A stretch of 64,000 nt of DNA. Origin: Thalassotalea mangrovi (GTDB taxonomy: Bacteria > Pseudomonadota > Gammaproteobacteria > Enterobacterales > Alteromonadaceae). The translations under genes and the position numbers were made by a program. Below the pieces are notes generated by a model. That model saw only the letters and a program-made list of their open reading frames with translations. It made no database searches and had not been told where the DNA came from. The DNA is taken from positions 62,001 through 126,000 of the forward strand of contig NZ_SWDB01000007.1 in assembly GCF_005116735.1 (NCBI RefSeq), given 5' to 3'. The number at the start of each line of letters is the position of its first letter. Positions within the stretch are counted from its first letter, which is position 1. Shown piece by piece: positions 51,384 to 61,941 of the stretch.

Positions 51384-52517
51384 CTAATCGATGCGCTGCA
51401 AAGCAATCATCCGGCCAATGGCATTGGCACTTTGGCTGAGATTTTTCCGGCCATTTTTCATCGCCTGGACCAACGACATCGGCTCTGGAGTGGCGGCAAA
51501 GGCGGCGACGATACCGTGTTGATAAAACTGTTGGTAATCTTCACCAAGACTACCGCTAAGTAATATCACTGGGGTTTGATGGGCTTGAGCCAATCTGGCT
51601 ACGCCAAAACAGGTTTTCCCGGCCAGAGACTGATGATCGGTTTTTCCTTCTCCGGTAAACACCAGATCCGCCCACTTGATCTGTTGCTCAAGTTTGATGG
51701 TATTGCTGATCAGTTCAAAGCCGGAGCGGCGTTCTACTGTGGCAATCGCTTCCAACGCCAGTGACAACCCTCCAGCGGCTCCCATGCCGGGCTCAGTGAG
51801 TAAATCAATACGGCAAAGTGGTTGTAATAACCGGGCAAATCGATTGAGATTGTCGTCGAGTTGCTGCACCATTTTTGCCGATGCACCTTTTTGCGGACCA
51901 AACACGGCGCTGGCGCCCCGGGTGCCACATAATGGATTACTGACATCACAGGCAATGGAAAACTGGGTTTTGGCCAGACGAGGGTCAACGCGGCTAAGAT
52001 CAATACTGGCTAAGTCTTGTAGAGCGCCTCCACCGCCTGCAATGGGTGCTCCCTGGGCGTTTAATAGTTGTCCTCCCAATGCGCGAAGCATACCAGCACC
52101 ACCATCATTGGTGGCGCTACCGCCAAGGCCGAGGATGATGTGCGTACATCCTGCATTAAGCGCCGCTAATATTAACTCTCCGGTACCATAGCTGTCTGTT
52201 GCCATCGGATTCCGTTCTGCTGGCTGCAACAGTTCCAGCCCAGAGGCGGCAGCCATTTCGATAACTGCCAGATCGTTAGCTTTTCCCCAGGATGCCCGAA
52301 TGGGCCGACCAAGCGGATCATTAACGTCAGATGTCATGATTTGACCACTAAGTGAACCAATCATTGCCTGTACGGTTCCTTCACCTCCGTCAGCTAGCGG
52401 CAGACATTGAAATGTTGCCCCGGGCAGAGCCTGTGCCAGGCCGCAATGGATAGCATCTGCCACCTCAACCGCGGTCAGGCTTTCTTTGAATGAGTCCGGA
52501 GCAATTAGAATATTCAT
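51384..52517 (-). CDS. Glycerate kinase, GlxK/GarK type
   Basis: The 377-aa protein starts MNILIAPDSFKESLTAVEVA and contains LPLADGGEGTVQAM, IMTSDVNDPLGRPI, GLGGSATNDGGAGMLRALG and LVFTGEGKTDHQS. These are the signatures of the type I glycerate kinases that phosphorylate D-glycerate to 2-phosphoglycerate. It is followed by no other glycerate pathway gene here, and it is 74 bp upstream of the flavin reductase on the same strand. Confidence 0.94.
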   Translation of the reverse strand: MNILIAPDSFKESLTAVEVADAIHCGLAQALPGATFQCLPLADGGEGTVQAMIGSLSGQIMTSDVNDPLGRPIRASWGKANDLAVIEMAAASGLELLQPAERNPMATDSYGTGELILAALNAGCTHIILGLGGSATNDGGAGMLRALGGQLLNAQGAPIAGGGGALQDLASIDLSRVDPRLAKTQFSIACDVSNPLCGTRGASAVFGPQKGASAKMVQQLDDNLNRFARLLQPLCRIDLLTEPGMGAAGGLSLALEAIATVERRSGFELISNTIKLEQQIKWADLVFTGEGKTDHQSLAGKTCFGVARLAQAHQTPVILLSGSLGEDYQQFYQHGIVAAFAATPEPMSLVQAMKNGRKNLSQSANAIGRMIALQRID

Positions 52518-52658
52518 AGCGGAAAATAGTAACCAGAGAACAGGATACTCTGAGCTTAAGAAAATTTAGCAGCATCGACAATGGAAAAAAATTAATCTCT
52601 TAGGTCGTTTACGGGTGAAGTGTGAATTTCTGGGAAGAGGAGAATGGCTGACAGCTCA

Positions 52659-52683
52659 GGGCCGGCATAATGAATGCCGACCC
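52659..52683 (-). terminator. Hairpin downstream of tex
   Basis: On the minus strand GGGTCGGCAT and ATGCCGGCCC pair over 10 positions with one U-G pair around TCATT. It starts 12 bases after the tex stop at 52695. No T-run follows, so it may be a weak or processing hairpin. Confidence 0.5.
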
Positions 52684-52694
52684 GGTAGCTTGAT

Positions 52695-55010
52695 TTATTT
52701 TTTCGCTTTTGCGAAGGCTTCGGCAAAGGCATTGCCCATCATCGAATTGGCCGGTTGTTTGTCGCGGCTACGATCTTTGCCTTTGCGGGGCGTGGTTTTG
52801 CCGGCTGGCTTGTGAGATTTGGTATCTGTCGCTGTTGCCGTGGCACTGTCATCAAGGCGCATAGTGAGGGAAATCCGCTTGCGTTTAACATCCACTTCCA
52901 ACACTTTTACTTTAACGATATCCCCGGCTTTGACCACTTCATGCGGGTCACTGACAAATTTATTGGTTAGTGCGGAGATATGTACCAGACCATCCTGATG
53001 TACGCCAATATCGACGAATGCACCAAATTTGGTGACGTTACTGACGACACCTTCAAGAATCAGGTTTTCTTTCAGGTCGGTAATCTTGTTAATTCCATCT
53101 TTAAATTTGGCGGTTTTAAATTCGCCACGCGGATCACGGCCCGGCTTTTCCAGCTCACTGAGGATATCGCGAATGGTTGGCAAACCAAACTGCTCGGTGA
53201 CATAGTCGGCAGGGTTAAGTTGCTTGATCGCTTGCTGTTCACCAATCAGTTTATCCACGGGCATACCCGATTGCGTTGCCATGCGAGTGACCAACTCGTA
53301 ACTTTCCGGGTGGACACCGGAGGCATCAAGAGGGTTATCGCCTTGATTGATGCGAATAAAGCCAGCCGCCTGCTCAAACGCTTTTGGCCCCAGGCGTGCA
53401 ACTTTCAACAACTGTTTGCGATTGCTGAACGCGCCATGTTGGTCACGATAGGTGACGATATTCTGCGCCATGGTGCGGGTCAAACCGGAAACCCGGGTTA
53501 ACAGGGGAACGGAGGCAGAATTTGCATCGACGCCGACGGCATTCACACAATCTTCCACCACAGCATCGAGGCTCTTGCTTAACTGACTCTGGCTGACATC
53601 GTGTTGATACTGGCCAACACCGATGGCCTTTGGTTCGATTTTCACTAATTCTGCCAACGGATCCTGCAAACGGCGGCCAATAGAGACGGCACCACGCAAG
53701 GATACGTCGAGCTCAGGAAATTCTTTAGCGGCGGTTTCTGAGGCGGAATAAACACTCGCCCCGGCTTCGGAAACAATCAGTTTTACCGGTTTGTCACCAG
53801 TCAACCCGGCCAGGGTTTCAGCCACTAAGGTATCGGTTTCCCGGGATGCGGTGCCATTGCCAATGGCGATTAATTCAACTTTATGTTCATTGATCAAGTG
53901 GCTCAGGGTACGGATGGACTTTTGCCAGTGGTTCTGTGGTTCATGGGGGAAGATGGTAGTGGTATGCAATAGTTTGCCAGTGGCATCAACAATGGCCAGC
54001 TTACAACCGGTGCGAATACCCGGGTCGATGCCCATGGTCACTTTCGGCCCACCAGGCGCGGCCATCAATAAGGCTTTTAAATTGCGGGCAAAAACGTCGA
54101 TTGCCTCCAGTTCAGCGGTTTCGCGCATGCTGGATATTAATTCCGTTTCTAACGATAAGCCAAGCTTTACTTTCCAGGTAAAACGCACCACCCGATTTAA
54201 CCAGGCCGCTGCGGCTTGTTGGTTTACATGCAGCTGACAATGATCGCGGATTAACGTCTCGGCAGACGACTCTGTTAACTCAGCGCCCGGATCGACATCC
54301 AGGTTAAGTTGCAATATCCCCTCATTGCGACCACGCAAGATGGCCAGGGCGCGATGGGAAGGAATAGCGCTAAACTTCTCGCTGAAATCAAAATAGTCTT
54401 TGTACTTTTGTGCGCCCTGAGCCTTTTCATCTGTGACTTTGGCACAGATATGCGCCTGTTTTAACAACAGCCTACGCAGTTTTTGAATCAGAACCGCATC
54501 TTCGCTAAAACGCTCCATCAGAATATAGGCTGCGCCATCAAGCACATCTTTGCTATTGGCAAAGCCTGCCGCCTCGTTGACGTAAGCAGTTGCCTCCTGT
54601 TCCGGCTGCAGGTCCCAGTTTGCCAGTAACGCATCCGCCAGTGGCTCCAGGCCTGCCTCGATAGCAATCTGGCCTTTGGTGCGACGCTTCGGGCGATAGG
54701 GAAGATATAAGTCTTCCAGTGTGGTTTTGTTATCCGCCTGATCGATGGCGCTTTGCAGTTCTGCGGTCAGTTTTCCCTGTTCGGCAATATTTTTCAGAAC
54801 CAGTTGCTTACGCTCCTGTAGTTCTCGTAAATAGGTAAGGCGTTGTTCCAGGTGACGCAGGTGGTTATCATCCAGTCCCTGAGTGGCTTCTTTACGATAG
54901 CGAGCGATAAAAGGTACGGTCGCGCCATCGTCGAGTAGCGTAATGGCTGCCTGAACCTGAACTGGGGTGACGGAAAGTTCCTGTGCGATTTGCTGGGAAA
55001 TGTTAATCAT
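52695..55010 (-). CDS. tex: Tex/YhgF RNA-binding transcription factor
   Basis: The 771-aa protein has the full Tex order: a helical N-terminal domain ([17 protein letters not shown]), a YqgF RNase H-like domain ([19 protein letters not shown]), helix-hairpin-helix repeats ([37 protein letters not shown]) and an S1 RNA-binding domain near residues 645-715 ([28 protein letters not shown]). A basic tail follows. It acts in transcription and RNA metabolism. It is divergent from greB, as in E. coli, but with a 420-bp gap mostly filled by a MITE. Confidence 0.96.
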   Translation of the reverse strand: MINISQQIAQELSVTPVQVQAAITLLDDGATVPFIARYRKEATQGLDDNHLRHLEQRLTYLRELQERKQLVLKNIAEQGKLTAELQSAIDQADNKTTLEDLYLPYRPKRRTKGQIAIEAGLEPLADALLANWDLQPEQEATAYVNEAAGFANSKDVLDGAAYILMERFSEDAVLIQKLRRLLLKQAHICAKVTDEKAQGAQKYKDYFDFSEKFSAIPSHRALAILRGRNEGILQLNLDVDPGAELTESSAETLIRDHCQLHVNQQAAAAWLNRVVRFTWKVKLGLSLETELISSMRETAELEAIDVFARNLKALLMAAPGGPKVTMGIDPGIRTGCKLAIVDATGKLLHTTTIFPHEPQNHWQKSIRTLSHLINEHKVELIAIGNGTASRETDTLVAETLAGLTGDKPVKLIVSEAGASVYSASETAAKEFPELDVSLRGAVSIGRRLQDPLAELVKIEPKAIGVGQYQHDVSQSQLSKSLDAVVEDCVNAVGVDANSASVPLLTRVSGLTRTMAQNIVTYRDQHGAFSNRKQLLKVARLGPKAFEQAAGFIRINQGDNPLDASGVHPESYELVTRMATQSGMPVDKLIGEQQAIKQLNPADYVTEQFGLPTIRDILSELEKPGRDPRGEFKTAKFKDGINKITDLKENLILEGVVSNVTKFGAFVDIGVHQDGLVHISALTNKFVSDPHEVVKAGDIVKVKVLEVDVKRKRISLTMRLDDSATATATDTKSHKPAGKTTPRKGKDRSRDKQPANSMMGNAFAEAFAKAKK

Positions 55011-55155
55011 AAAACCATATCCTGATGCCGGTTAGTGCTTCGCGATACTGCGATAATTGAATTGACAGTTGTATACTAGGATTGGATTATTTAATCCAGT
55101 TTTTTTCATTAAAGCTGCCATTATTGGCGGTATCGTGAACAGATTTAAAACGTTA
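55011..55155. other. tex-side part of the tex-greB intergenic region
   Basis: This 145-base stretch between the tex start and the MITE holds no gene. It presumably keeps the native tex promoter. No clear -35/-10 pair was identified. Confidence 0.5.
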
Positions 55156-55420
55156 ATACCAATCACATTAAGTTTGTGCACAACTCAGAGTTAGGGCAGA
55201 GGTTCAGTTACAACATAGATTTCATTGATATAGTCATTCTATATTAATGAAATATAGGGAAGTAAATGGACCTCTGGTAAACTCCCTAAGGGTGAGTTTT
55301 AAAGGCGTTTATCCTGCGTTACTGATTTTGACAATGGAACGACCATTCTCTGCAATCAAAGCCTTGTCTAAACGCCTTTAAATTCTCACTGAGTGAGCAA
55401 TAATTTAATGTGATTGGTAT
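55156..55420 (+). mobile_element. Complete 265-bp MITE in the tex-greB intergenic region
   Basis: The ends are perfect 16-bp terminal inverted repeats, ATACCAATCACATTAA (55156-55171) and TTAATGTGATTGGTAT (55405-55420). Inside are a 15-bp imperfect palindrome (55219-55233 with 55239-55253) and a longer inverted pair, GTGAGTTTTAAAGGCGTTTA (55292-55311) with TAAACGCCTTTAAATTCTCAC (55369-55389). No transposase frame is present, so it is non-autonomous. The left 99 bases recur at 37165-37263. It ends 10 bases before the greB ATG. The parent transposase family was not identified. Confidence 0.88.
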
Positions 55421-55430
55421 AAGACCATTT

Positions 55431-55916
55431 ATGAAGCGATCAAACTATATCACACGCCAGGGGTGGCAAGTACTGGATGATGAATTGAAGTATCTGTGGA
55501 AGCAGGAACGGCCAAAAGTGACCCAGGCAGTTTCTGAGGCCGCAGCGTTAGGAGACCGTTCAGAAAACGCTGAATATATTTATGGTAAGAAACGGTTACG
55601 GGAAATTGACCGACGGGTACGTTTTTTGATGAAGCGACTCGATGAGCTAACCATCGTCTACCCGCAACGCCAGCAGGCAGGAAAAATTTTCTTCGGTGCC
55701 AAAGTCGGGTTGCTTGATGACGATGATAAAGCCATCGACTACCAGTTGGTTGGTCCCGACGAGTTTGACGTCAGTGTCGGTAAAATAAGCATTGACTCAC
55801 CGATCGCCAGAGCCTTGCTTGGTAAGCAGGTTGGCGATGAGGTGGTGGTGAAAACGCCACAAGGACAACGTTATCTGGAGGTGGTGAGCATTGATTATGA
55901 TTTCAGTAGCTTTTAA
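55431..55916 (+). CDS. greB: Transcript cleavage factor GreB
   Basis: The frame is open from 55410, inside the MITE, but the native start is the ATG at 55431 (MKRSNYITRQGWQ), giving 161 aa. The GreA/B coiled coil (TRQGWQVLDDELKYLWKQERP to about residue 75, with the acidic tip DRSENAEY) and the C-terminal FKBP-like domain (GPDEFDVSVGKISIDSPIARALLGKQVGDEV) are intact. It rescues backtracked RNA polymerase. Because the MITE ends 10 bases upstream, the leader is unusual: AAGACCATTT has at best a weak ribosome site. Confidence 0.94.
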   Translation: MKRSNYITRQGWQVLDDELKYLWKQERPKVTQAVSEAAALGDRSENAEYIYGKKRLREIDRRVRFLMKRLDELTIVYPQRQQAGKIFFGAKVGLLDDDDKAIDYQLVGPDEFDVSVGKISIDSPIARALLGKQVGDEVVVKTPQGQRYLEVVSIDYDFSSF

Positions 55917-56127
55917 GCCCTTCGCACAGGCGCCGATTTGCATTATCGTAGGGTTAGAACAAAATATAAATCATAATGCCTGATACAAGCAGCCTCTAAT
56001 GCTCGTCATAATTTGTAACAAAAGCAGGTGGTTATTTACTTTTCAGCTTTTGATTTTCATCTTGATTCGCTTATAGTGCTGTGTATAGGTAGAGTTAGTC
56101 ATAAATAATTAACAAGCGAGACATGCC

Positions 56128-56853
56128 ATGGGACAGGAAACCCCGAAAATATTAGTCGTCGATGATGATATGCGCCTGCGGGCATTGCTGGAGCGCTATT
56201 TGGTGGAACAAGGTTTTGTGGTGCGTAGTGCCGCTAATGCGGAACAAATGGATCGCTTGCTGGAACGGGAAAACTTTCATTTGCTGGTGTTAGATTTAAT
56301 GCTGCCAGGTGAAGATGGCTTGTCAATTTGTCGACGCTTACGACAAAATGAAAATCAAATTCCAATCATTATGCTGACTGCCAAAGGCGATGAAGTGGAT
56401 CGGATTATTGGTCTTGAGCTTGGTGCTGACGATTATATGCCAAAACCGTTTAATCCACGCGAATTGCTGGCTCGGGTAAAAGCCGTGCTGCGCCGTAAAA
56501 CCCAGGAGGCACCCGGGGCTCCATCAATGGCCGAAGATGTGATTGAATTTGGTGAGTTTTCATTGAACCTGGGAACCCGGGAAATGCGCAAAGGGGACGT
56601 CAGCATGCCACTGACCAGTGGTGAATATGCGGTACTGAAAGCTTTGATTACCCATCCGCGCGAGCCCTTATCCAGGGATAAATTAATGAACCTGGCGCGG
56701 GGGCGCGATTATTCCGCATTGGAACGTAGTATCGATGTTCAGGTGTCGCGGTTACGGCGCATGCTCGAGCAGGATCCCGCCAATCCCCGCTATATCCAGA
56801 CAGTGTGGGGATTAGGCTACGTATTTGTGCCAGACGGTAGTGCTGCAGGTTAA
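56128..56853 (+). CDS. ompR: Osmolarity response regulator OmpR
   Basis: The 241-aa protein has a receiver domain (ILVVDDDMRLRALLERYL; phospho-Asp56 in LLVLDLMLPGEDGL; Lys in MPKPFNPRELLARVKAVLRR) and a winged-helix domain (MPLTSGEYAVLKALI; RSIDVQVSRLRRML; QTVWGLGYVFVPDG). It is very close to enterobacterial OmpR. EnvZ follows 130 bp downstream. This and the greB/pckA neighbours match the conserved order. Confidence 0.97.
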   Translation: MGQETPKILVVDDDMRLRALLERYLVEQGFVVRSAANAEQMDRLLERENFHLLVLDLMLPGEDGLSICRRLRQNENQIPIIMLTAKGDEVDRIIGLELGADDYMPKPFNPRELLARVKAVLRRKTQEAPGAPSMAEDVIEFGEFSLNLGTREMRKGDVSMPLTSGEYAVLKALITHPREPLSRDKLMNLARGRDYSALERSIDVQVSRLRRMLEQDPANPRYIQTVWGLGYVFVPDGSAAG

Positions 56854-56983
56854 TGCCAGAGCCGTGTTTGCAGAATTTAGTGTTATGTTTTCTCGAAATT
56901 TTCAGGCTTGATTGGGTGACTAACCTAATTTACAAACGGTTATTGCGCTCTATTCGGCCAGCAAAGGTCAACAGGCCCCGATT

Positions 56984-58279
56984 ATGAGAATTTTACCCCG
57001 TAGTGCTTTTGGTCAAACGGTCTTACTGATCGGTTTTCTGTTATTGATCAACCAGGTGGTGTCCTATGTCTCAGTGGCGGTGTATGTCATAAACCCGAAT
57101 CTGCAGCAAATTAATCAACTGTTGGCAAAGCAGGTTAAAGTGGTGTTTATTGATGGTGGTGACGCCGAATTCAGCCCACAGTTAGCCCAGGCGTTTCACC
57201 AGGAAACTGGTATCGGTGTATACCGGCAACGCGATGCGCAGATGTCCGGTTTGGACCAGGCCATTTACTATCCATATCTGTCCCAACAAATGAGTGAGTT
57301 ACTTGGCGGCGAGGCCGAAGTACGAGTTTCTCAGGGGGAGCAATACCTGTTTTGGATCCGTCCCCCCCAGGCGCCAAGCTTATGGGTAAAAATTCCCTTG
57401 GATGGCGTTGAGGAACAGGGAAATTTTTCGCCCTTAATCTCCTTCCTGGTGCTGATTGGTATCCTCAGTGTTGCCGGTGGCTGGCTGTTTGTGCGGCAAT
57501 TAAACCGACCGTTAAAAGCATTGCAAAAAGCCGCCGAAGATGTTGGCCGGGGGAAATTTCCTGAGCCCCTGAAAGAACAAGGCTCGACCGAAGTCATGGC
57601 GGTGACCCGTGCATTTAATCATATGTCGAAAGGCATTAAGAAACTTGAAGATGACCGTAGCCTGCTGATGGCAGGGATCTCCCATGATTTACGCACGCCA
57701 TTGACCCGCATTCGCCTGGCCAGTGAAATGATGTCAGAAAATGAAGATTATCTGAAAGAGGGCATTGAGAAAGATATCGATGATATGAACGCCATTATCG
57801 ATCAGTTTATCGATTATATCCGTCACGATATGCAGGAAAACACGCAGAAAGTGAATGTTAACCAATTGGTAGAAGATGTCCTTGAACAAGAGGCTCCGGA
57901 AGGCAGGACATTCAATGTCAATTATGGTGAGGCTGTCGCCATTCCAATGGTGTATGTGGCGATGAAGCGGGTACTGGCAAATTTGATTCAGAATGCCCTG
58001 AAATACAGTGAAGGTGTGATCGATATCAGCACCACGGTCGATCATAATCGCAAGCTCGCCTGTATTGAGGTTGCAGATAATGGGCCGGGAATTCGCGATG
58101 ACGATGTTGAACGCCTGTTTGAACCATTTACTCAGGGTGATACCGCCCGGGGAACCAAAGGTAGTGGCCTGGGCCTGGCGATCATCAAGCGAATAGTCGA
58201 CGGCCATGGTGGCAATGTTCGTCTGGTCAACCGTCGTGAAGGAGGGTTGCGTGCGTTGGTTGAATTGCCATTGAAATAG
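56984..58279 (+). CDS. envZ: Osmosensor histidine kinase EnvZ
   Basis: The 431-aa protein has helices at about residues 11-36 and 150-170 around a periplasmic domain, HAMP, the H-box with His234 in [20 protein letters not shown] and an ATPase domain ([32 protein letters not shown]). It phosphorylates and dephosphorylates OmpR. The ATG at 56984 follows a CCCCGATT stretch without a strong ribosome site. The gap from ompR is 130 bp, larger than the overlap seen in E. coli. Confidence 0.96.
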   Translation: MRILPRSAFGQTVLLIGFLLLINQVVSYVSVAVYVINPNLQQINQLLAKQVKVVFIDGGDAEFSPQLAQAFHQETGIGVYRQRDAQMSGLDQAIYYPYLSQQMSELLGGEAEVRVSQGEQYLFWIRPPQAPSLWVKIPLDGVEEQGNFSPLISFLVLIGILSVAGGWLFVRQLNRPLKALQKAAEDVGRGKFPEPLKEQGSTEVMAVTRAFNHMSKGIKKLEDDRSLLMAGISHDLRTPLTRIRLASEMMSENEDYLKEGIEKDIDDMNAIIDQFIDYIRHDMQENTQKVNVNQLVEDVLEQEAPEGRTFNVNYGEAVAIPMVYVAMKRVLANLIQNALKYSEGVIDISTTVDHNRKLACIEVADNGPGIRDDDVERLFEPFTQGDTARGTKGSGLGLAIIKRIVDGHGGNVRLVNRREGGLRALVELPLK

Positions 58280-58318
58280 CCGTTAGGTATTCAGGCGCAA
58301 TAAATTTGGGTGAAGACC

Positions 58319-58657
58319 CTAATAAATTGTATTAACGACAATGGCGAAACAATTAAGGGCGAGGATAATCAGTAATACCCCTCTCGACATTTCCCGGTTC
58401 AGCGCACAAAACGCCATGGCGGCACCAATCTGCATAATTTTACCGATGCCTACACCGACGACAATACCGAGCGTATGAGCCAAATGACGTATGATCAGAT
58501 TGGCTTCTAAGTCGATAGAACCTGCGGTCATAAATCGGTAAGTAGTGATGAAGTCAAAAACGGCGGAAAGGATTAACAAAGCCCACAATAGCTTATGGGT
58601 CTGCAATGCGTACAACAGGTTCTCTTTTAACGGCACTTCCTGGTCAAGAATGATCAT
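58319..58657 (-). CDS. Small hydrophobic membrane protein, DUF5658-like
   Basis: The 112-aa protein has about three or four helices (about residues 22-40, 62-84 and 92-110). A motif FDFITTYRFMTAGSIDLEAN and the charged EANLIIRHL resemble the small DUF5658-type membrane proteins of unknown function. It is transcribed convergent to envZ (39 bp between stops) and lies upstream of the pckA terminator on the same strand. No function can be given. Confidence 0.7.
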   Translation of the reverse strand: MIILDQEVPLKENLLYALQTHKLLWALLILSAVFDFITTYRFMTAGSIDLEANLIIRHLAHTLGIVVGVGIGKIMQIGAAMAFCALNREMSRGVLLIILALNCFAIVVNTIY

Positions 58658-58783
58658 TGTTTAGGCACATTTTCTGGTTACTGTTTTTGTTGTTGATGCA
58701 ACCCCGTCACCACGAAATACCACGTTGTATTATCAATTTTGGATACTGATAAGTTATTTATTAAATCTAGTTGGGAAATAAAA

Positions 58784-58816
58784 AAAAGCCACCTGCAAAT
58801 ACGCAAGTGGCTTTTT
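58784..58816 (-). terminator. Terminator of pckA
   Basis: AAAAGCCACCTGC and GCAAGTGGCTTTTT pair over about 13 positions with one G-U around AAATAC, with A-runs upstream and T-runs downstream, so it works on both strands. It lies 59 bases after the pckA stop on the minus strand. Confidence 0.85.
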
Positions 58817-58874
58817 ATCAACGTTATCGGCAGCTGGATTATCGTCGCATTGCTACCGTCGTCTGTCCGGTTAA

Positions 58875-60494
58875 TCAGGCGTGGGCGTTCAACTTAGGAC
58901 CGGCCACAACCAATTGCTGGCCGCGTTCTGTGTCAGTAAACTTGTCAAAGTTGTCGATGAACAACTCGGCCAGATTTTGCGCTTTCTCATCCCAGGCAGA
59001 ACCATCCTGATAAGTATCGCGAGGATCCAGGATCTGATCATTCACACCAGGTAATGAGGTTGGTACATTCAGGTTGAACACTGGCAAGGTTTTGTTCGGT
59101 GCATCATCGATGGAACCATCGAGAATGGCATCAATAATCGCACGAGTATCTTTGATTGAGATACGTTTGCCAGAACCATTCCAACCGGTATTGACCAGAT
59201 ATGCCTGAGCACCAGCTGCCTGCATGCGTTTGCGCAGTACCGAAGCATATTGAGTTGGATGTAAGCTCAGGAACGCCGCACCGAAACAGCTCGAGAAGGT
59301 TGGTGTCGGTTCCGTGATGCCACGCTCTGTGCCAGCCAGTTTTGCGGTAAAGCCTGACAGGAAATAATACTCGGTTTGCTTTTCATCGAGTTTAGCCACT
59401 GGCGGTAAAACACCAAATGCATCAGCAGTCAAAAAGATTACCTTGGTCGCATGACCTGCTTTTGATACCGGCTTAACAATATTATCGATGTGGTAAATCG
59501 GATAGGACACACGGGTATTTTCAGTCTTTGAACCATCATCGTAATCGATGTTACCTTCAGCATCGACAACAACGTTTTCCAATAAGGCATCACGACGAAT
59601 TGCCTGGTAGATATCGGGTTCATTTTCAGCGCTCAGATTGATGGTTTTGGCATAGCAGCCGCCTTCAAAGTTAAATACGCCGTTATCATCCCAGCCGTGT
59701 TCATCATCGCCGATAAGCTGACGTTTTGGATCCGTAGACAAGGTAGTTTTGCCGGTACCAGACAGACCAAAGAAAATCGCAACATCGTCGTCTTCGCCCA
59801 CATTAGCGCTACAGTGCATTGAAGCGATGCCTTTCAGTGGTAGCAGGTAGTTCATCATCGAGAACATACCTTTTTTCATCTCACCGCCATACCAGGTACC
59901 GCCAATCAATTGAATACGCTCAGTCAGGTTGAAGGCGACAAAATTTTCCGAATTTAAGCCCTGTTGCTGCCAGTCTGGGTTATTGGTTTTGGCACCATTC
60001 ATCACAACAAAATCCGGCTCGTAATCTGCAAGCTCTGCGTCGGTCGGACGAATGAACATGTTTTTGACAAAATGAGCCTGCCAGGCAACTTCAGTAATAA
60101 ATCGTACTTTTAAGCGTGTATCAGGGTTAGCACCACAAAATGTATCCATCACGAACAGACGTTTTGATGATAATTGTTTGGTGACCAGGCTTTTTAGCGA
60201 CTGCCAGGTTTCCTGTGACATTGGTTTGTTGTCATTTTTTCCTTGATCAGACCACCAAACAGTATCGCGAGTTAAATCATCACGGACGATATATTTATCT
60301 TTCGGTGAGCGACCGGTGAAAATGCCGGTATCGACGGCGACAGCGCCAGACTTAGTGACTTTCCCTTGTTCAAAACCTTCCAGACCCGGCTTGGTTTCCT
60401 CTTCAAAGAGTTGTTCATACGAAGGGTTATGAATGATTTCCGCAGTATTTTCAATGCCGTATTGGGTTAAATCAAGGGATTTGGCAGCGGTCAT
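58875..60494 (-). CDS. pckA: Phosphoenolpyruvate carboxykinase (ATP)
   Basis: The 539-aa enzyme converts oxaloacetate and ATP to phosphoenolpyruvate in gluconeogenesis. It carries [36 protein letters not shown], the kinase loop [38 protein letters not shown] and [14 protein letters not shown]. Length and motifs are complete. The preceding hslO/hslR genes are on the same strand but 164 bp apart, so it probably has its own promoter. The terminator at 58784 closes the unit. Confidence 0.98.
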   Translation of the reverse strand: MTAAKSLDLTQYGIENTAEIIHNPSYEQLFEEETKPGLEGFEQGKVTKSGAVAVDTGIFTGRSPKDKYIVRDDLTRDTVWWSDQGKNDNKPMSQETWQSLKSLVTKQLSSKRLFVMDTFCGANPDTRLKVRFITEVAWQAHFVKNMFIRPTDAELADYEPDFVVMNGAKTNNPDWQQQGLNSENFVAFNLTERIQLIGGTWYGGEMKKGMFSMMNYLLPLKGIASMHCSANVGEDDDVAIFFGLSGTGKTTLSTDPKRQLIGDDEHGWDDNGVFNFEGGCYAKTINLSAENEPDIYQAIRRDALLENVVVDAEGNIDYDDGSKTENTRVSYPIYHIDNIVKPVSKAGHATKVIFLTADAFGVLPPVAKLDEKQTEYYFLSGFTAKLAGTERGITEPTPTFSSCFGAAFLSLHPTQYASVLRKRMQAAGAQAYLVNTGWNGSGKRISIKDTRAIIDAILDGSIDDAPNKTLPVFNLNVPTSLPGVNDQILDPRDTYQDGSAWDEKAQNLAELFIDNFDKFTDTERGQQLVVAGPKLNAHA

Positions 60495-60600
60495 TTTGAT
60501 TGTGCTCCTGAGTGCGAGTTATTGTTACTATAACGGTGAGGCGATGCGCCTGGCGAAATACGGGCAAATAGTAACGAAAAAGCGGAGTCAGTGGAAGCCA

Positions 60601-60632
60601 ATTCTGAAAGTTTCCAGGTAAACTTTCAGAAT
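60601..60632. terminator. Perfect hairpin between hslO and pckA
   Basis: ATTCTGAAAGTTT (60601-60613) and AAACTTTCAGAAT (60620-60632) are perfect 13-bp reverse complements around a 6-nt loop. On the minus strand it lies 26 bases after the hslO stop. No long T-run follows, so it could be a terminator or an operator in front of pckA. Confidence 0.5.
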
Positions 60633-60658
60633 TGATACATCTTGTTCACAAATCAGGA

Positions 60659-61525
60659 TTAATGCTGGCTCTGTGGGTTTAACAGAGGTTGTAATTTTTG
60701 TCGGTCGAAGTGATAAGTTTTCTGGCAATAATCACAGGTCATGTCAAAGCTCATGTACTCCTCGATATGATCCTCGATTTCCTGCCTGGAGAGGCTGGTG
60801 ATCGCAGCCAGGCATTTATCTTCGGAACAACTGCACTGAAAGCTTACCGCCTGGGGCTCGAACACCCGAACCTTTTCCTGATGATAAAGACGATGTAGGA
60901 GTTGTTCAGCGTCAAGATTAAACAGTTCTTCATCTTTTACTGTAGCGGTAAGGTGACTAATGTGCTCAAAATCACTCAGTTGTTGTTCTTTATCGTCGGA
61001 ATCTGGCAGCACCTGTAACAACATGCCGGCAGCCAGCCGCTTTTCGGCGTCGACACTTAACCATATTCTTGTCGCTAATTGTTCGGATGTTGCGAAATAA
61101 TGTTCCAGGCATTCACTTAAGGTCTCGCCTTCCAAAGCGACAATGCCCTGATACTTTTCACCTTGTTTGGGCATGATGGTGATAACCATGGTGGCTTTAC
61201 CAACCAGATCCGTGAGTGATTTTCTCAGGATAGGACCATTGACCTGTGCCACACCACGCATTTGTTGTTTGTGGTTACCATTGATGACGGCAAAAGCTAC
61301 CGGGCCATCGCCCTGCAACTGCACCGAGATTTCACCTTCAAATTTTAAGGTTGCGGTTAACAAACAGGTTGCCGCCAGAAGTTCACCGAGTAGCTGGGTG
61401 ACCTCTACAGGGTAGTCATGGCTACCGATAATGTCATCGAAACTTTGTTTAAGCTGAACGACTTCTCCGCGAACGTGTAATTGTTCAAACAGATAACGAT
61501 TTAAGACATCAAAGTTTTCGTTCAC
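60659..61525 (-). CDS. hslO: Redox-regulated chaperone Hsp33
   Basis: The 288-aa protein has the Hsp33 core (LLGELLAATCLLTATLKFEGEISVQLQGDG, residues about 44-73) and the C-terminal zinc redox switch, here CSCSEDKC (CxC) and CDYC (CxxC). Oxidation releases zinc and activates it as a holdase. It starts 2 bp after the hslR stop, so the two are one unit, as in E. coli. Confidence 0.97.
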   Translation of the reverse strand: MNENFDVLNRYLFEQLHVRGEVVQLKQSFDDIIGSHDYPVEVTQLLGELLAATCLLTATLKFEGEISVQLQGDGPVAFAVINGNHKQQMRGVAQVNGPILRKSLTDLVGKATMVITIMPKQGEKYQGIVALEGETLSECLEHYFATSEQLATRIWLSVDAEKRLAAGMLLQVLPDSDDKEQQLSDFEHISHLTATVKDEELFNLDAEQLLHRLYHQEKVRVFEPQAVSFQCSCSEDKCLAAITSLSRQEIEDHIEEYMSFDMTCDYCQKTYHFDRQKLQPLLNPQSQH

Positions 61526-61527
61526 GG

Positions 61528-61941
61528 TTAGATCCTTTCTTTAAATTGTCGAATTTGCCGACGTTGTTTTTTGTCGGGCTTAGTGTCGGTTGCAGGAGAG
61601 AGCAATAACCCTTGTTTGCGCGCCTGGGCATTTGCTTCTCTGCGATTAATACTTTCCTGAGTTTCCTGATACAGGGTCTGAGCAAATGTCGCATCTTTGC
61701 GTTTGTCTGCCAGGGCGGTGATGATAACTTCCTTTTCTTCGAATCCTTGTCTGACCCGAATCTTGTCGCCGATACAGACTATTTTTGCCGATTTACTGCG
61801 TTGTCCATTATAGAATACTTTTCCGCCTTCTATCATTTGCTTAGCAATTGCCCGGGTTTTATAAAACCGCGCAGCCCAGAGCCATTTATCGAGACGAAAC
61901 TGGACTTCGGATGCATTGTCTTTATGGGGTTTTTTAGCCAT
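61528..61941 (-). CDS. hslR: Heat shock RNA-binding protein Hsp15
   Basis: The 137-aa basic protein has an N-terminal S4 RNA-binding domain (VQFRLDKWLWAARFYKTRAIAKQMIEGGKVFYNGQRSK, residues about 14-51) and a Lys/Arg-rich tail. Hsp15 binds 50S subunits carrying stalled nascent chains. It heads the hslR-hslO unit and is divergent from gspC across 351 bp. Confidence 0.95.
   Translation of the reverse strand: MAKKPHKDNASEVQFRLDKWLWAARFYKTRAIAKQMIEGGKVFYNGQRSKSAKIVCIGDKIRVRQGFEEKEVIITALADKRKDATFAQTLYQETQESINRREANAQARKQGLLLSPATDTKPDKKQRRQIRQFKERI

Noticed and set aside
51676-52191. 171-codon open frame opposite the glycerate kinase gene
   Set aside because: Antisense to an intact conserved enzyme, Pro/Ser/Ala-rich shadow composition.
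52980-53501. 173-codon open frame opposite tex
   Set aside because: Entirely inside tex on the other strand with no domain or start signal.
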